DNA from: Ulvibacter sp. MAR_2010_11
Lineage (GTDB): Bacteria > Bacteroidota > Bacteroidia > Flavobacteriales > Flavobacteriaceae
Length of the DNA stretch: 64,000 nucleotides
Assembly (NCBI RefSeq): GCF_002813135.1
Contig: NZ_PHTY01000001.1
Coordinates: 119,501-183,500, forward strand
Direction of reading: 5' to 3'
Shown: piece by piece, positions 7,668 to 16,638 of the stretch
Layout of the letters: the number at the start of each line of letters is the position of its first letter
Position numbering within the stretch: position 1 is the stretch's first letter
Notes under the pieces: generated by a model
Told to the model about the DNA's origin: nothing
Databases searched by the model: none
Seen by the model: only the letters and a program-made list of their open reading frames with translations
Translations under genes and position numbers: made by a program

Positions 7668-8927
7668 ATGAAAAAAAAGTTTACAATTTATTATAATAGG
7701 CTGCGCGGTCAGCTATGGTTTAGACCGCTACTATTTTGTTTGTTCTCGGTTGCTGGTGCTTTAGCAGCTCATCAAGCCGATGGAATTGGAATCAATGACC
7801 TTGTTCCCAATATTGATACCGAATCAATCGAAGGCCTCTTAGATACCATTTCAGCCAGCATGTTGGTCATTTCAATATTTGCTGTTGCATCCATGCTCTC
7901 CGCATTCTCGTCGGCAAGTGGTACAGCAACCCCAAGATCTTTCAAAATCGTAGTCACGGATGATGTATCACAGAATGCACTGTCTATTTTTATAGGAGCC
8001 TTCATCTTTAGTATAGTTGCGACGATAGCACTTGATAATGGATATTATGAAAAAGCAGGTAGATTTATTCTGTTTTTGTTGACTTTATTATTGTTTGTAG
8101 TTGTTATACTTACCTTTTTAAAGTGGGTAGGGAGAATTTCAAGATTAGGACGTTTAGAGCACACAATACAGCAAGTAGAAACAGTTGCTTCCAAGTCCTT
8201 ATCCACCTATATAAAACATCCTTATCTAAAAGCTCTTCCGATAAAAGATAAATTCGATGCTGGTAAAGTAATCTTCGCAAATACTATTGGATATGTTCAA
8301 CATATCAATTTGGAGTCTTTACAAATGTTGGCAGAAGAAAAGGAATTTAGAATTCAACTTAATTGTCTTCCGGGCAAGTTTGTCCATAAAAATTTTGCCA
8401 TTGCACACCTAAGCTCAGCCCATAATTTGGATATTAATGAGATCCAAAAAAGTATAAACGAGTCAATTCATATAGGTCACACTAGATTATTCAGCGAAGA
8501 TCCTAGATTTGGATTAATATCATTGACTGAAATTGCAAGTAGAGCCTTATCCCCTGGCATTAATGACCCTGGAACGGCAATCCAAATTCTAGGTAGCCAC
8601 GAAAGGTTGTTTTTTTTATGGCAAGAAATAGAAAATAACACTGATGAAACAGTGGAATATGATCGAGTAGAAGTGCCTAAAATCTCGATTCAAGATTTCT
8701 TTGACGATGCTTTTAGACCAATTGCGAGGGACGGTGCAGTTAATATTGAGGTGATGTTGAGATTACAGAAAGCATTGACATCAATAGAGACTATTTCTAA
8801 TCCAGAATTAAAAGAAGCTGCAATGCAACATTCCATAAAAGCGTACAACAGAGCTGAAATAGGAATGGAGTTTAAAGACGATATCGCTATTTTAAGAACA
8901 CATTGTTTATTTAACAAAAATCTATAA
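7668..8927 (+). CDS. DUF2254 predicted membrane protein
   Basis: A 419-residue membrane protein of the DUF2254 family. The N-terminal half has four hydrophobic segments, with a conserved SISAxMLVISIFAVASMLSA-type region and SASGTATPRSFKIVV. The C-terminal half is soluble and contains the family's well-conserved LTEIASRALSPGINDPGTA. Function is unknown. The start at 7668 (MKKKFTIYYNRLRGQLWFRP) matches the usual N-terminus. The gene is followed by a well-preserved spacer. Confidence 0.88.
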   Translation: MKKKFTIYYNRLRGQLWFRPLLFCLFSVAGALAAHQADGIGINDLVPNIDTESIEGLLDTISASMLVISIFAVASMLSAFSSASGTATPRSFKIVVTDDVSQNALSIFIGAFIFSIVATIALDNGYYEKAGRFILFLLTLLLFVVVILTFLKWVGRISRLGRLEHTIQQVETVASKSLSTYIKHPYLKALPIKDKFDAGKVIFANTIGYVQHINLESLQMLAEEKEFRIQLNCLPGKFVHKNFAIAHLSSAHNLDINEIQKSINESIHIGHTRLFSEDPRFGLISLTEIASRALSPGINDPGTAIQILGSHERLFFLWQEIENNTDETVEYDRVEVPKISIQDFFDDAFRPIARDGAVNIEVMLRLQKALTSIETISNPELKEAAMQHSIKAYNRAEIGMEFKDDIAILRTHCLFNKNL

Positions 8928-8939
8928 AGCAAGAAGAAA

Positions 8940-9096
8940 GCGTAACAGTGTTTATATTTAATGGGTAGTGCTCGCCAACTTACGAAAATTGCGCTCGCCA
9001 GTTCGTTTCGCTCGTGGCTCAGGGATTTTCTATTTGGTTTTTTTGCATAATCTAGTGCTTAAACTACGCAACAAACCATACACAAGGCCTTTAGCT
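8940..9096 (+). repeat. Cassette-type spacer G (attC-like, homologous to spacer J)
   Basis: The left end is GCGTAACAGTGTTTATATTT (8940-8959). The middle carries GAAAATT ... GTTCGTTTCGCTCGTG ... ATTTTCTATTTGGTTTTT, which matches spacer J (12115-12279) block by block. The conserved box AATCTAGTGCTTAAACTACG plus CAAC is at 9049-9072. GAAAAT and ATTTTC are inverted, giving an inner hairpin. Confidence 0.6.
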
Positions 9097-9116
9097 TTCA
9101 CAAGAACTTCAATAAC

Positions 9117-9876
9117 ATGATAACGTTTTATCTACTTGTACTACTTCTATGTTTGTTGTAAACAGAGAGATTCTGAATGGATTGATCTATCTAAACATGA
9201 AGGATTATTTGAAATTAATGCAACTGACAAATTCGAAACCTATTCCACACAATCGAAACCAGAGCATCTACAAAATACTATCGGAAACATTGAGTCAGCA
9301 AAAGAATACTTTGATAAAATATTTGATTAGCATCTAAAATTTGCTGTTCTTTTCATTGGTAATAAAAACCGGAAAAAAAATGCATTTGCACCTCCTCCGG
9401 GAATGCCACAAGCTTATTACGATGGGAACATGGTGCTTGGATTGGAAAAATCAGTTATGGCTCACTTACAGGAGGAAACCTTAAAAAATGCTTCAATTAC
9501 GGAACTCGATACCCTGAAAAAATATCACGGAAGTGAGATAAATTTGGATTTATTTTACAGAGATGCCTTGCCTATTCATGAACTTGGAGATTTGTATCAA
9601 TCTTTTCATACCGGTAGAAAATCACAAAGAAAGTGGCTGGATGAACTTTTTGCAAATCTTTGTCAAGTTGGCGTAGTCAAAAATTTTAAAGACCAAAGTA
9701 CTTTTCAAAGAATGGATGCTTATCAAGGGTATGTAATTAGGGCCGACCAATGGGGAGAAATAATATTCACATCACTTGATCAATTTGAAAAAGACTATTT
9801 TGAGATATTCAAGCAAGGACGAAATTATATTCAAAAGCCAAAAGATTACATGCGTTGTATGGAGACAATATTCTAA
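9117..9876 (+). pseudogene. Broken paralogue of the HExxH protein encoded at 43180-44127
   Basis: Three pieces reconstruct one decayed gene. ATG at 9117 gives a signal-like MITFYLLVLLLCLL and stops. After a frame change, 9136-9330 reads SAKEYFDKIFD and stops at a TAG. The same frame continues to 9876 with APPPGMPQAYYDGNM, an HELGD motif, WLDELFANL and TSLDQFEKDY. These align in order with the intact protein at 43180 (DAGNYFQEE, HEMGH, WMGELFVNI, TSLEDFERLY). The second His of HExxH has become Asp and the C-terminus is about 40 residues short. The protein is unlikely to work. A separate gene from a GTG/ATG near 9403 cannot be fully excluded. Confidence 0.7.
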
Positions 9877-10012
9877 TCAAATTCCGAGACTTTCATATTA
9901 AAATCAATACTAAAATCCGTGAAAAAATTGTCACAAAAAATTATTCGAGATGATGCTTAAGGAATTTGGAATTGAAACTATGCATATATTAGAATGGAAA
10001 TACGATAGCTAA
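9877..10012 (+). pseudogene. Short C-terminal remnant ending inside the next spacer
   Basis: A frame ending in TAA at 10010 encodes KKLFEMMLKEFGIETMHILE then WKYDS. Its stop codon falls in the GCTAAC left end of the next spacer, which is where integron cassette genes often stop. No start or family is recognised. It is probably the tail of a deleted cassette gene. Confidence 0.3.
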
Positions 10013-10138
10013 CTTCGTATAAAAAAATTTGCTAAATTAGTATTACCCAACGTCAGGTGCAGTTTTGTTACATCTGATTTTCCTTCAAAAATCAGCGCAC
10101 ACAAAACCGCTACCCATCTTTTACAAGCGCGTTGTAAC
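10008..10138 (+). repeat. Cassette-type spacer H (attC-like)
   Basis: The left end is GCTAACTTCGTATAA (10008-10022). A shortened copy of the conserved box, TTTGCTAAATTAGTATTACC plus CAAC, is at 10028-10051. A hairpin CTGATTTTCCTTCAAAAATC plus AG follows. The right end is GCGCGTTGTAACC (10126-10138), about 20 bases before the ATG at 10158. Confidence 0.55.
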
Positions 10139-10157
10139 CAATTTATTATAATGACTT

Positions 10158-10892
10158 ATGGACAAGAAATTAAAAATCAAAGTGTTCCCCAAAGCGCATT
10201 TATGGTTATTAATACCATTTGTACTAACAATCGCTGGATTTTATTTGTCATATTGGAGTAAATTCAGTGAAGCTCCATGGCGACAACATATGCATGGTTT
10301 ATCAGCTACTGCCTGGTATATTCTTGTAATATTACAGCCTTGGTTAATTCATAATAAACCTCCTATCTATCATAAAAAATTGGGGATTATAGGCATCTTT
10401 TTAGCAGGTGCTGTAGTTTTTTCAGCAGCTCAAGTGATGCCGCATCAGGTAGTAAACGAGTTTCTTCCAGACGTGCTTAAATATGGATTTTCTTTTGCTG
10501 ATTTATGCGCGCTTGCCGGTTTTAGTATATGTGTAATCGTAGGAGTATGGAGTGCTAGAAATATCAATGTACATGCCCGATGGTTAATTTCAACAGTATT
10601 TTGGATTTTATTACCAGCCACGGCCCGATTAGTTTTTTTTCCTATGTTAAATATCTACGATGGCAACCCTCCTATTACCTATTTACAAACGGTTTATATT
10701 TGTTTCGTTTTGACGACTTTATTACCATTACTTTATATGATATTCTTGGATTACAAAAGGGAGAATAAAGTATATAAATCGTATCTATTTACATTAAGCG
10801 GGATTACCTTTTATACGTTAGCTATTGCTCCCATGGGAAAATGGCCATGGTGGATTGACATTTGCCATAATATCATTGGAAAAGGAATGTAA
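10158..10892 (+). CDS. Polytopic membrane protein, possibly DUF2306-like
   Basis: 244 residues with about seven hydrophobic segments. The region WRQHMHGLSATAWYILVILQ (residues 42-61), followed by PWLIHNKPPIYHKKLG, contains regularly spaced histidines. It resembles the HxHG/QPW...HRRLG pattern of DUF2306-type and cytochrome-b561-like small membrane proteins. This suggests a possible haem- or quinone-related protein, but the assignment is tentative. The start follows a spacer right end, and the gene ends 8 bases before the next left end. Confidence 0.6.
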   Translation: MDKKLKIKVFPKAHLWLLIPFVLTIAGFYLSYWSKFSEAPWRQHMHGLSATAWYILVILQPWLIHNKPPIYHKKLGIIGIFLAGAVVFSAAQVMPHQVVNEFLPDVLKYGFSFADLCALAGFSICVIVGVWSARNINVHARWLISTVFWILLPATARLVFFPMLNIYDGNPPITYLQTVYICFVLTTLLPLLYMIFLDYKRENKVYKSYLFTLSGITFYTLAIAPMGKWPWWIDICHNIIGKGM

Positions 10893-10900
10893 TATAATTG

Positions 10901-10925
10901 GCTACAACACCGGCTATAATTCAGC
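10901..10925 (+). repeat. Cassette spacer left end I
   Basis: GCTACAACACCGGCTATAAT (10901-10920), then TCAGC, is close to the consensus left end and starts 8 bases after the preceding stop. No clear right end is seen. The 230 bases up to the ATG at 11155 hold only an unconserved upstream extension of the next reading frame (from 11014). Confidence 0.5.
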
Positions 10926-11154
10926 AGGTCTGAATCGTAAACTTGATATTTATTGCTACATTTAACCTTATTATTAATTGGAATGAATTCGGTGAGAAGC
11001 TCCTACATCCAACTTGTCCGCCTACTCTTTAGCATCGACGAACACTACGAGTGTCGTGCCTATACTACCGAAATTATATCCAAACCCTTTTGTGCTATTT
11101 GATCCTGCCGCTTTCTATAAGGTGGTTTTTTTAATAATTCTTAAATTAAAATAT

Positions 11155-12093
11155 ATGACCTCCGGAAATACCAACATTAAAGATGCCATAGGGTGTACCC
11201 CAATGATAGAATTAAAAAATATAGTCCCCCCTAATTCTGCCCGAATTATAGCAAAATTAGAAAGTGCCAATCCAACAGGAAGCATGAAGGACAGAATGGC
11301 CAAAGCAGTAATTGAAGAAGCCGAAAGAAAAGGGTTTATAAAAAAGGGAAGTACTATTGTAGAATATACGGCCGGAACAACAGGTATATCACTCGCATTT
11401 GTATGCGCATCCCTTGGTTATAATTTTCATGCAGTCTTTTCTGATGCTTTCAGCAATGAAAAGAGAATTACGATGAAGGCTTTTGGAGCTACCATTACAG
11501 ACGTATTAAGTGATAATAAAAAAATAACTGAACGTCTCATTAAAGAGATGATTGATACATCAAGGAAGTTTAGTGAGCAAGAAAATCACTGGTGGGCAGA
11601 TCAATTAAACAATCGTGATGCAGAGAAGGGTTATTATTCGCTTGGCGATGAAATATGGGAACAATCTAAAGGAAGTGTAGATGCTTTTGTTCATACAGTA
11701 AGTACGGCACATTCCATCCATGGTGTAACTAAAGCGCTTTTAAAGCATAACGATAAAATACAAACATTTGCCGTAGAACCAGATGAGTCTGCAGTCTTGT
11801 CTGGTCGACCTTCCGGCTCACACAAAATTGAAGGTATTGGCATCGGTTTTATTCCTCCGTTATGGCAACCGGAAATAGTAAACGAGATTTTAACTGTTAC
11901 AACCGAAGATGCTATGAGTATGGCTAGAAGAGTTGCTAAAGAAGAAGGAATTTTTGCAGGTACTTCTACCGGAGCCAACATTTGCGCATCCCTGAAAATA
12001 GCGGAGAGACTTGGTCCTGGAAAAACTGTAGTAACCCTAATTGTTGATTCCGGGCTGAGATATATCAGTACGCCTTTATATCAATCCCTATAA
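11155..12093 (+). CDS. Cysteine synthase-family PLP enzyme
   Basis: A fold-type II pyridoxal-phosphate enzyme of the O-acetylserine sulfhydrylase/cystathionine beta-synthase family, 312 residues from the chosen ATG. The PLP lysine is Lys45 in GSMKDRM; IGCTPMIEL (12-20) and YTAGTTG (71-77) are the substrate loops. The usual asparagine after the TGSMKDR block and the glycine-rich phosphate loop (HTVSTAHSIHG, where typical enzymes read GTGGT) are altered, so the substrate may not be O-acetylserine. The longer frame starting at 11014 adds 47 residues of unlike composition, so 11155 is preferred. Confidence 0.8.
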   Translation: MTSGNTNIKDAIGCTPMIELKNIVPPNSARIIAKLESANPTGSMKDRMAKAVIEEAERKGFIKKGSTIVEYTAGTTGISLAFVCASLGYNFHAVFSDAFSNEKRITMKAFGATITDVLSDNKKITERLIKEMIDTSRKFSEQENHWWADQLNNRDAEKGYYSLGDEIWEQSKGSVDAFVHTVSTAHSIHGVTKALLKHNDKIQTFAVEPDESAVLSGRPSGSHKIEGIGIGFIPPLWQPEIVNEILTVTTEDAMSMARRVAKEEGIFAGTSTGANICASLKIAERLGPGKTVVTLIVDSGLRYISTPLYQSL

Positions 12094-12114
12094 ACAAAAA
12101 ACTCACTAAAAACA

Positions 12115-12279
12115 GCACACAATACCGGCTATAAATAATTACTTGTTCTCGCCTATTTCTGAAAATTACTTGCAAAAGTTCGTTTCGTTCGTGCCTCGCG
12201 TATTTTCTATTCGGTTTTTATTTGCTAAATTAGTTGCTAAATCACCCAACAAAATCACGCAAAAAACTGTTGGTGATCG
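12115..12279 (+). repeat. Cassette-type spacer J (attC-like, best preserved)
   Basis: The left end GCACACAATACCGGCTATAA (12115-12134) is followed by ATAATTACTTGTTCTCGCC. A middle homologous to spacer G comes next, with GAAAAT and ATTTTC inverted around GTTCGTTTCGTTCGTG. The conserved box AAATTAGTTGCTAAATCACC plus CAAC is at 12227-12250. The right end CTGTTGGTGATCG ends 6 bases before the ATG at 12285. Confidence 0.65.
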
Positions 12280-12284
12280 TTCTC

Positions 12285-13646
12285 ATGCTTTTGAAAAATT
12301 TAATAATTCTATTCCTGAGCCTTCTTATCCTAAGCTGTTCAAAACAAACAGCAAAATACGACTTGGGCATCAGCAATGTCAACCTTATTGATGGAACGGG
12401 AAGTCCTATTCAGGAGGGAGTATCCGTTTATATTAACAAGGGAAAAATAGTTGAAATTAATACGTTGACTACTCATCAAATTGAAAACGTCATTGACGGC
12501 ACCGGCAAGTACCTGATACCCGGATTATTCGATTGCCATGTTCATACAACAAGCTTTCAAGAAGACTTTCCTAAACTGATCCATTATGGAGTTACTTCCG
12601 TTTTTGTGCCCGGCGGGAGTACTTGCACGAATGATTATTATGCCACACTTCGATCTATAGGAAACCAAGACTCCATACCTGCGCCACGAGTATTTCATAC
12701 CAGCCAGCATTTTACTATGGAAGGACGGCACCCGGTAAAAACTTATGCCAGTAGTAACTGGAAAGAAGGTGAGACGGTATTCTTTCTTAAGGATACAGCT
12801 CAAATTGCTGAAATAGTTAAAGAAGTGGCCAAGTATCCTATTCTTGGAATAAAGCTGACGATTGAAGATGGGCCTGCTCCACCCTTTGTTGAGCGAATGC
12901 CGCAAGATTTTATTAACAAGACAGTTTCAGAAGCAGCTAAATACGGATTGGAAGTTTTTGCGCACGTAAGTGACAATGAGGAATTTTTGATGGCTGTAAA
13001 GGGTGGTGCTCAAAATATTGTTCATTTCGTAGGAATTGAGATTGATTGGGAGAACGATGAACATATTTCAGCGATCAATAAACTATTGGACCGGGAGGGT
13101 TCAATTGTAACGACACTTATGATTGATAAATCGTTCATCTATCCATTGAATCCTGAATGGCTTAAGACACCTTCAATAATTGAAGCATATCCGGCAGTCG
13201 AATTAAAAAAACTTCTTACCCCTCAAGCGATTGGACGCGCACAAAAAATGGCCGCGCTAACCAAGTTGGAATATGGTCTGGATGAAATTTCCATGGAGAG
13301 CTTATTCTTATCAAAAGTGGAGGATATTCAAAGACTTCTTGATCTTGGAATGAACATTACACTTGGTACTGATGCTGGTAATTCCTTCAATTTTCACGGA
13401 TACAGCCTGCACGAAGAAATGCAAATACTTGAAATGGGTGGAATCGCGCCACGAGACATCATCAAAATGGGAACACTTAATGCTGCAAGAATGATGCATG
13501 TTCAAGATAGTCTAGGTTCTATTGAGCCGGGAAAACTTGCTGATTTAATTCTACTGAATGCGAACCCTTTGGCATCTATTAGTAATTGCTTGGACATAAA
13601 TACGGTGATTAAGAACGGTGTGATACAAAAGAGGATTGATAAATAA
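12285..13646 (+). CDS. Imidazolonepropionase-like amidohydrolase lipoprotein
   Basis: A 453-residue metal-dependent hydrolase of the amidohydrolase-1/imidazolonepropionase-like group, with a lipoprotein signal (LLILSCSKQ). Visible features are a composite N-terminal beta domain, the zinc motif IPGLFDCHVHTT, EVFAHVSDNEE and HFVGI (further His ligands), TLGTDAGN with the catalytic Asp, and a C-terminal GSIEPGKLADLILLNANP block. Members include prolidase-like and Xaa-Pro dipeptidases, but the substrate cannot be told. An ATG at 12234 lies inside the preceding spacer, so the start at 12285, giving a proper signal peptide, is preferred. Confidence 0.88.
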   Translation: MLLKNLIILFLSLLILSCSKQTAKYDLGISNVNLIDGTGSPIQEGVSVYINKGKIVEINTLTTHQIENVIDGTGKYLIPGLFDCHVHTTSFQEDFPKLIHYGVTSVFVPGGSTCTNDYYATLRSIGNQDSIPAPRVFHTSQHFTMEGRHPVKTYASSNWKEGETVFFLKDTAQIAEIVKEVAKYPILGIKLTIEDGPAPPFVERMPQDFINKTVSEAAKYGLEVFAHVSDNEEFLMAVKGGAQNIVHFVGIEIDWENDEHISAINKLLDREGSIVTTLMIDKSFIYPLNPEWLKTPSIIEAYPAVELKKLLTPQAIGRAQKMAALTKLEYGLDEISMESLFLSKVEDIQRLLDLGMNITLGTDAGNSFNFHGYSLHEEMQILEMGGIAPRDIIKMGTLNAARMMHVQDSLGSIEPGKLADLILLNANPLASISNCLDINTVIKNGVIQKRIDK

Positions 13647-13651
13647 AATCG

Positions 13652-13781
13652 GCTACCAACAGATGGGATGAGTGAATGAAGTTTCATCGGTCAGGATATT
13701 TCGGCGGCTCTTGAAAAGTCCGCGACGAAGTGTAAATTAAATGTTTGTGACTTGTACTAGTGGAAACGTTGGTGATTTTTA
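13652..13781 (+). repeat. Cassette-type spacer K
   Basis: The left end GCTACCAACAGATGGGATG begins 5 bases after the stop. The right end GGAAACGTTGGTGATT (13762-13777) shares GTTGGTGAT with spacer J. The middle carries CGGCGGCTCTTGAAAAGTCC and is non-coding. Confidence 0.5.
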
Positions 13782-13782
13782 A

Positions 13783-14172
13783 ACCCCGCACATCATAGTG
13801 AGTTCAAAAAATTTTGGAAAAATTCCTAAAATGGCTGTATGTTATGAAAATGATAGGATAGGAAACTGGAAATCTAATGAAGAATACTATTTAAATCATT
13901 TAATTGAAGCTGGAGGAATTTATACCAATATAAATGATTACAGCAAATATCTTGAAGCATTAAGGCAACGACGAATATTTACTGATTCGACACATGTTCT
14001 ACTTTTTAAATCAATGTCCATGAAAATTGAATTTCATTCACATCATATGAGCGTTTTGAAAGGTAAGAAATCGTCGTATGCCATGGGTTGGGAAATAACA
14101 GATTCTTTAGCTGTATCAGCAGGATTATATTATGGAGTTAATAACCGTGTTGAACTAAGAGAAAAAACTTGA
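13783..14172 (+). pseudogene. Fragment of a class-C beta-lactamase-family serine hydrolase
   Basis: The readable piece (GTG at 13798) has EAGGIYTNINDYSKYLEALR and SSYAMGWEI, typical of the middle-to-late part of beta-lactamase/penicillin-binding-protein-like serine hydrolases. The N-terminal SxxK and YxN catalytic motifs are absent. After AMGWEI the usual HGG segment is missing and replaced by an unrelated tail ending VELREKT. The fragment is flanked by a spacer right end and a GCGACACAATATTG left end (14183), so it may be a decayed cassette. Confidence 0.55.
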
Positions 14173-14236
14173 GAGAAATTTAGGCGACACAATATTGTTA
14201 AAGACTTAGTTACAGTATAAACTTAAAACAATAACA

Positions 14237-15766
14237 ATGAAAAGAAGTGGGATTTTTTTAGTATTAATTATTCTCTTGGGTTCATGTAAAAAAGAAAGTT
14301 TCAATAGACAATACCAAAGTAATAATTACTACCAAATTGCAAAAAATAGACAAGTAGCCGAATGGGAACCGGCCCAAGGTGTGTATTTTGTTTGGCCTCC
14401 AGTTATTCCTAAAGAACTAATTATTGAATTGTCAAATGACACCCGTATTTTTCCAATTGTGGATGGACAGGCAGGACAGGCACATGCGGAAAAATGGCTT
14501 GTAAAGTGGGGAATAAATTTACAAAATGTGAATTTCTTGCATCTAAAGACTGAGGAGGAACTTCAGCCAAGAGATTGGGGACCAAGTGCAGTTTTTACGG
14601 GAACGGGAGCATTTAAAATTACGGATGGACAGTATAAATACGCCTGTCCTGGAACAGACCTAAAATGCAATGATTCTCTAGAATTTCAAAAGAAAGACAA
14701 TGGCCAAATATACAGAAGTACCATCGTAGATACTGCTATTGTTTACCTTGGGAATAAACTTGGTTTTGATGTTTTGGAATTACCATTTACAAATACAGGG
14801 GGAAATGTAATCACCGATGGTATGGGTACGGCATTTTCTACTTGTGTCCTTTTAACAGAAAACAGATTCAACGGAATAAGCGATAAAGAATTTTTTCAAT
14901 TGAACGACTCACTATTAGGACTGTCAAACTATAACATTATTTCAAATTTTGACAAAATTGGTATTCAACATATTGATTGTTTGCTGAAATTGATTGACGA
15001 AGAAACTATTTTAGTTGCTGAACCACCAAAAAACCATGAATTATATAGTATTTACGAGAATATTGTTCAAAATGAATTATCACATCTGAAAACTATCTAT
15101 AATCGTCCTTACACAATTAAAAGAATTAAAGTAGCTCCTTATTATACTGATGATGAAGCAGCTTATCTTACTGCTTACACCAACTCTCTAATACTAAATA
15201 AAAATGTTTACGTACCGCTCTTTGGTATTGAGGAAGATTCTTTAGCTTTGGAAACGTGGAGATCTGTAATGCCCGGGTATTCAATTAAAGGATATGAATA
15301 TGTGCTTAAAGATCAACCGGTTAAAACTAAGTATCATTTTGAGGGTTTTGAAGAGTTAGGAGTAGAAACGGGATGGTTATACGAAGATGCCATACACTGC
15401 AGAATAAAATCAATATGGGATGAGAATATGGTTTTTATTTCTGTTAAAAAAGTCTTGCCTGAAGTTAACATTAACCAAAGTGCTGTGCTTAATGCCACGA
15501 TTATAGATTATAATAATGCCAATTTAACTGTTGAGGAAGTATTCCTGAAATGGAGGGTGAAAGGTGAGGAATCGTGGGTAAAACAGAAAATGACAATGGA
15601 TACTAACCCGAATCATTGGTTTGCGGAATTTCCAGCCAAGGAAAAAGAGATAGAGATCGAATACTACATAGAAGCACAATCAGGTTCTGGTGCAACTCAA
15701 AATAGACCAATTACAGCACCGGAAGGATTTTATACATTCAAATACGTTACACATAAAAGTATATAA
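14237..15766 (+). CDS. Agmatine/peptidylarginine deiminase-family lipoprotein
   Basis: A 509-residue guanidine-modifying enzyme of the agmatine deiminase/Porphyromonas-type peptidylarginine deiminase family, with lipobox Cys17. Catalytic landmarks are present in order: AEWEPA (41-46), PRDWGP (111-116), TGGN (187-190), IQHID with His245, and the nucleophile region DAIHC with Cys378. From about 405 there is an extra beta-rich C-terminal domain (VLPEVNINQSAVLNATI onward). Cell-surface or periplasmic deimination of agmatine or peptidyl-arginine is plausible. The gene stands alone between spacers. Confidence 0.85.
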   Translation: MKRSGIFLVLIILLGSCKKESFNRQYQSNNYYQIAKNRQVAEWEPAQGVYFVWPPVIPKELIIELSNDTRIFPIVDGQAGQAHAEKWLVKWGINLQNVNFLHLKTEEELQPRDWGPSAVFTGTGAFKITDGQYKYACPGTDLKCNDSLEFQKKDNGQIYRSTIVDTAIVYLGNKLGFDVLELPFTNTGGNVITDGMGTAFSTCVLLTENRFNGISDKEFFQLNDSLLGLSNYNIISNFDKIGIQHIDCLLKLIDEETILVAEPPKNHELYSIYENIVQNELSHLKTIYNRPYTIKRIKVAPYYTDDEAAYLTAYTNSLILNKNVYVPLFGIEEDSLALETWRSVMPGYSIKGYEYVLKDQPVKTKYHFEGFEELGVETGWLYEDAIHCRIKSIWDENMVFISVKKVLPEVNINQSAVLNATIIDYNNANLTVEEVFLKWRVKGEESWVKQKMTMDTNPNHWFAEFPAKEKEIEIEYYIEAQSGSGATQNRPITAPEGFYTFKYVTHKSI

Positions 15767-15777
15767 TCCGATAAGGG

Positions 15778-16101
15778 GTATACAACGCCCTTATGTTCTG
15801 CTTAGAAGATGCAGGATATTCAAATATGACTAGAATATTAATGATAATTTTAATTTTCACTTTTAAACTTTGTTAGTGGTTTAGTGATACTTTCGATTTT
15901 AGTATTAATTTACTTGAGGTATTGTGTGAAAGACGAACCTTAATAAAATACAGAAGCAAAAACTAAGTTTAACAAGGTTGAAAAATTATAAGTAGTTTAG
16001 TGCTTACATAATGAGTAGTCTCGATTCGCTAACTTAAGATTTTCCTGCTGAAAATACCGGCAATTAATGCCGTACTATTCTTATACATAAACGCTGTATA
16101 C
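15778..16101 (+). repeat. Cassette-type spacer L with long terminal inverted repeat
   Basis: The left end GTATACAACGCCCTTATG (15778-15795) and right end CATAAACGCTGTATAC (16086-16101) are inverted copies with small differences, the best outer palindrome in the set. The 290 bases between hold a GTTTAGTGCTTACAT piece of the conserved box (around 15995-16009) and no ORF. The next ATG is at 16120. Confidence 0.55.
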
Positions 16102-16119
16102 AAATTACAAAGACATCAT

Positions 16120-16629
16120 ATGAATGAAATTAAATATCCTAAATCTTTTTCACACATTGGAATAACTGTTCCGGAAATAAATCAAGCAGTAAAATTCTAT
16201 CAGGATATTATGGGATGGTATGTAATAATGCCTCCGTCTATCATAAAAAAAGAACATGATACCGCTATTGGACAAATGTGTATTGATGTTTTTGGAACGA
16301 ATTGGGAAGAATTCGAAATCGCCCATATGTCCACTTCAGACGGTATTGGTATAGAATTATTTTCTTTCCCACACGGAGTAAAAAAAGCCCCTGAATTCAA
16401 TCCATTTAATACCGGACTCTTTCACTTTTGTGTTCAAGACCCGGATATTGAAAATTTGACCAAAAGAATTGTGGAAGCAGGGGGCAAACAGAGAATGCCA
16501 ATACGAGAATATTATCCAAATGAAAAACCATATAAAATGGTTTATGTGGAAGATCCCTTTGGAATTGTTTTTGAAATCTACACTCATAGTTATGAACTGA
16601 CGTATTCTTCAGGCGCCTATTCAGTATAA
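16120..16629 (+). CDS. Glyoxalase/VOC-superfamily metalloenzyme
   Basis: 169 residues of the vicinal-oxygen-chelate superfamily. The N-terminal half begins FSHIGITVPEINQAVKFYQDI, with His12 as the expected metal ligand. The second half has GLFHFCVQDPDIENLTKRIV with a matching His and ends VEDPFGIVFEIYTH with the conserved Glu ligand. It is soluble, with no signal. The reaction (glyoxalase, dioxygenase or resistance type) cannot be decided. It is a single-gene unit with a spacer on each side. Confidence 0.85.
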   Translation: MNEIKYPKSFSHIGITVPEINQAVKFYQDIMGWYVIMPPSIIKKEHDTAIGQMCIDVFGTNWEEFEIAHMSTSDGIGIELFSFPHGVKKAPEFNPFNTGLFHFCVQDPDIENLTKRIVEAGGKQRMPIREYYPNEKPYKMVYVEDPFGIVFEIYTHSYELTYSSGAYSV

Positions 16630-16638
16630 AAACCATTT

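Noticed and set aside
11014-11154. Upstream extension of the cysteine-synthase-like frame, including an LYPNPF string like a type IX sorting motif
   Set aside because: It is at the N-terminus of a cytosolic enzyme, in a spacer region, and unlike homologues. The match is chance.
12143-12391. 82-residue ORF overlapping spacer J
   Set aside because: It lies in the spacer and in the wrong frame of the amidohydrolase gene; no family.
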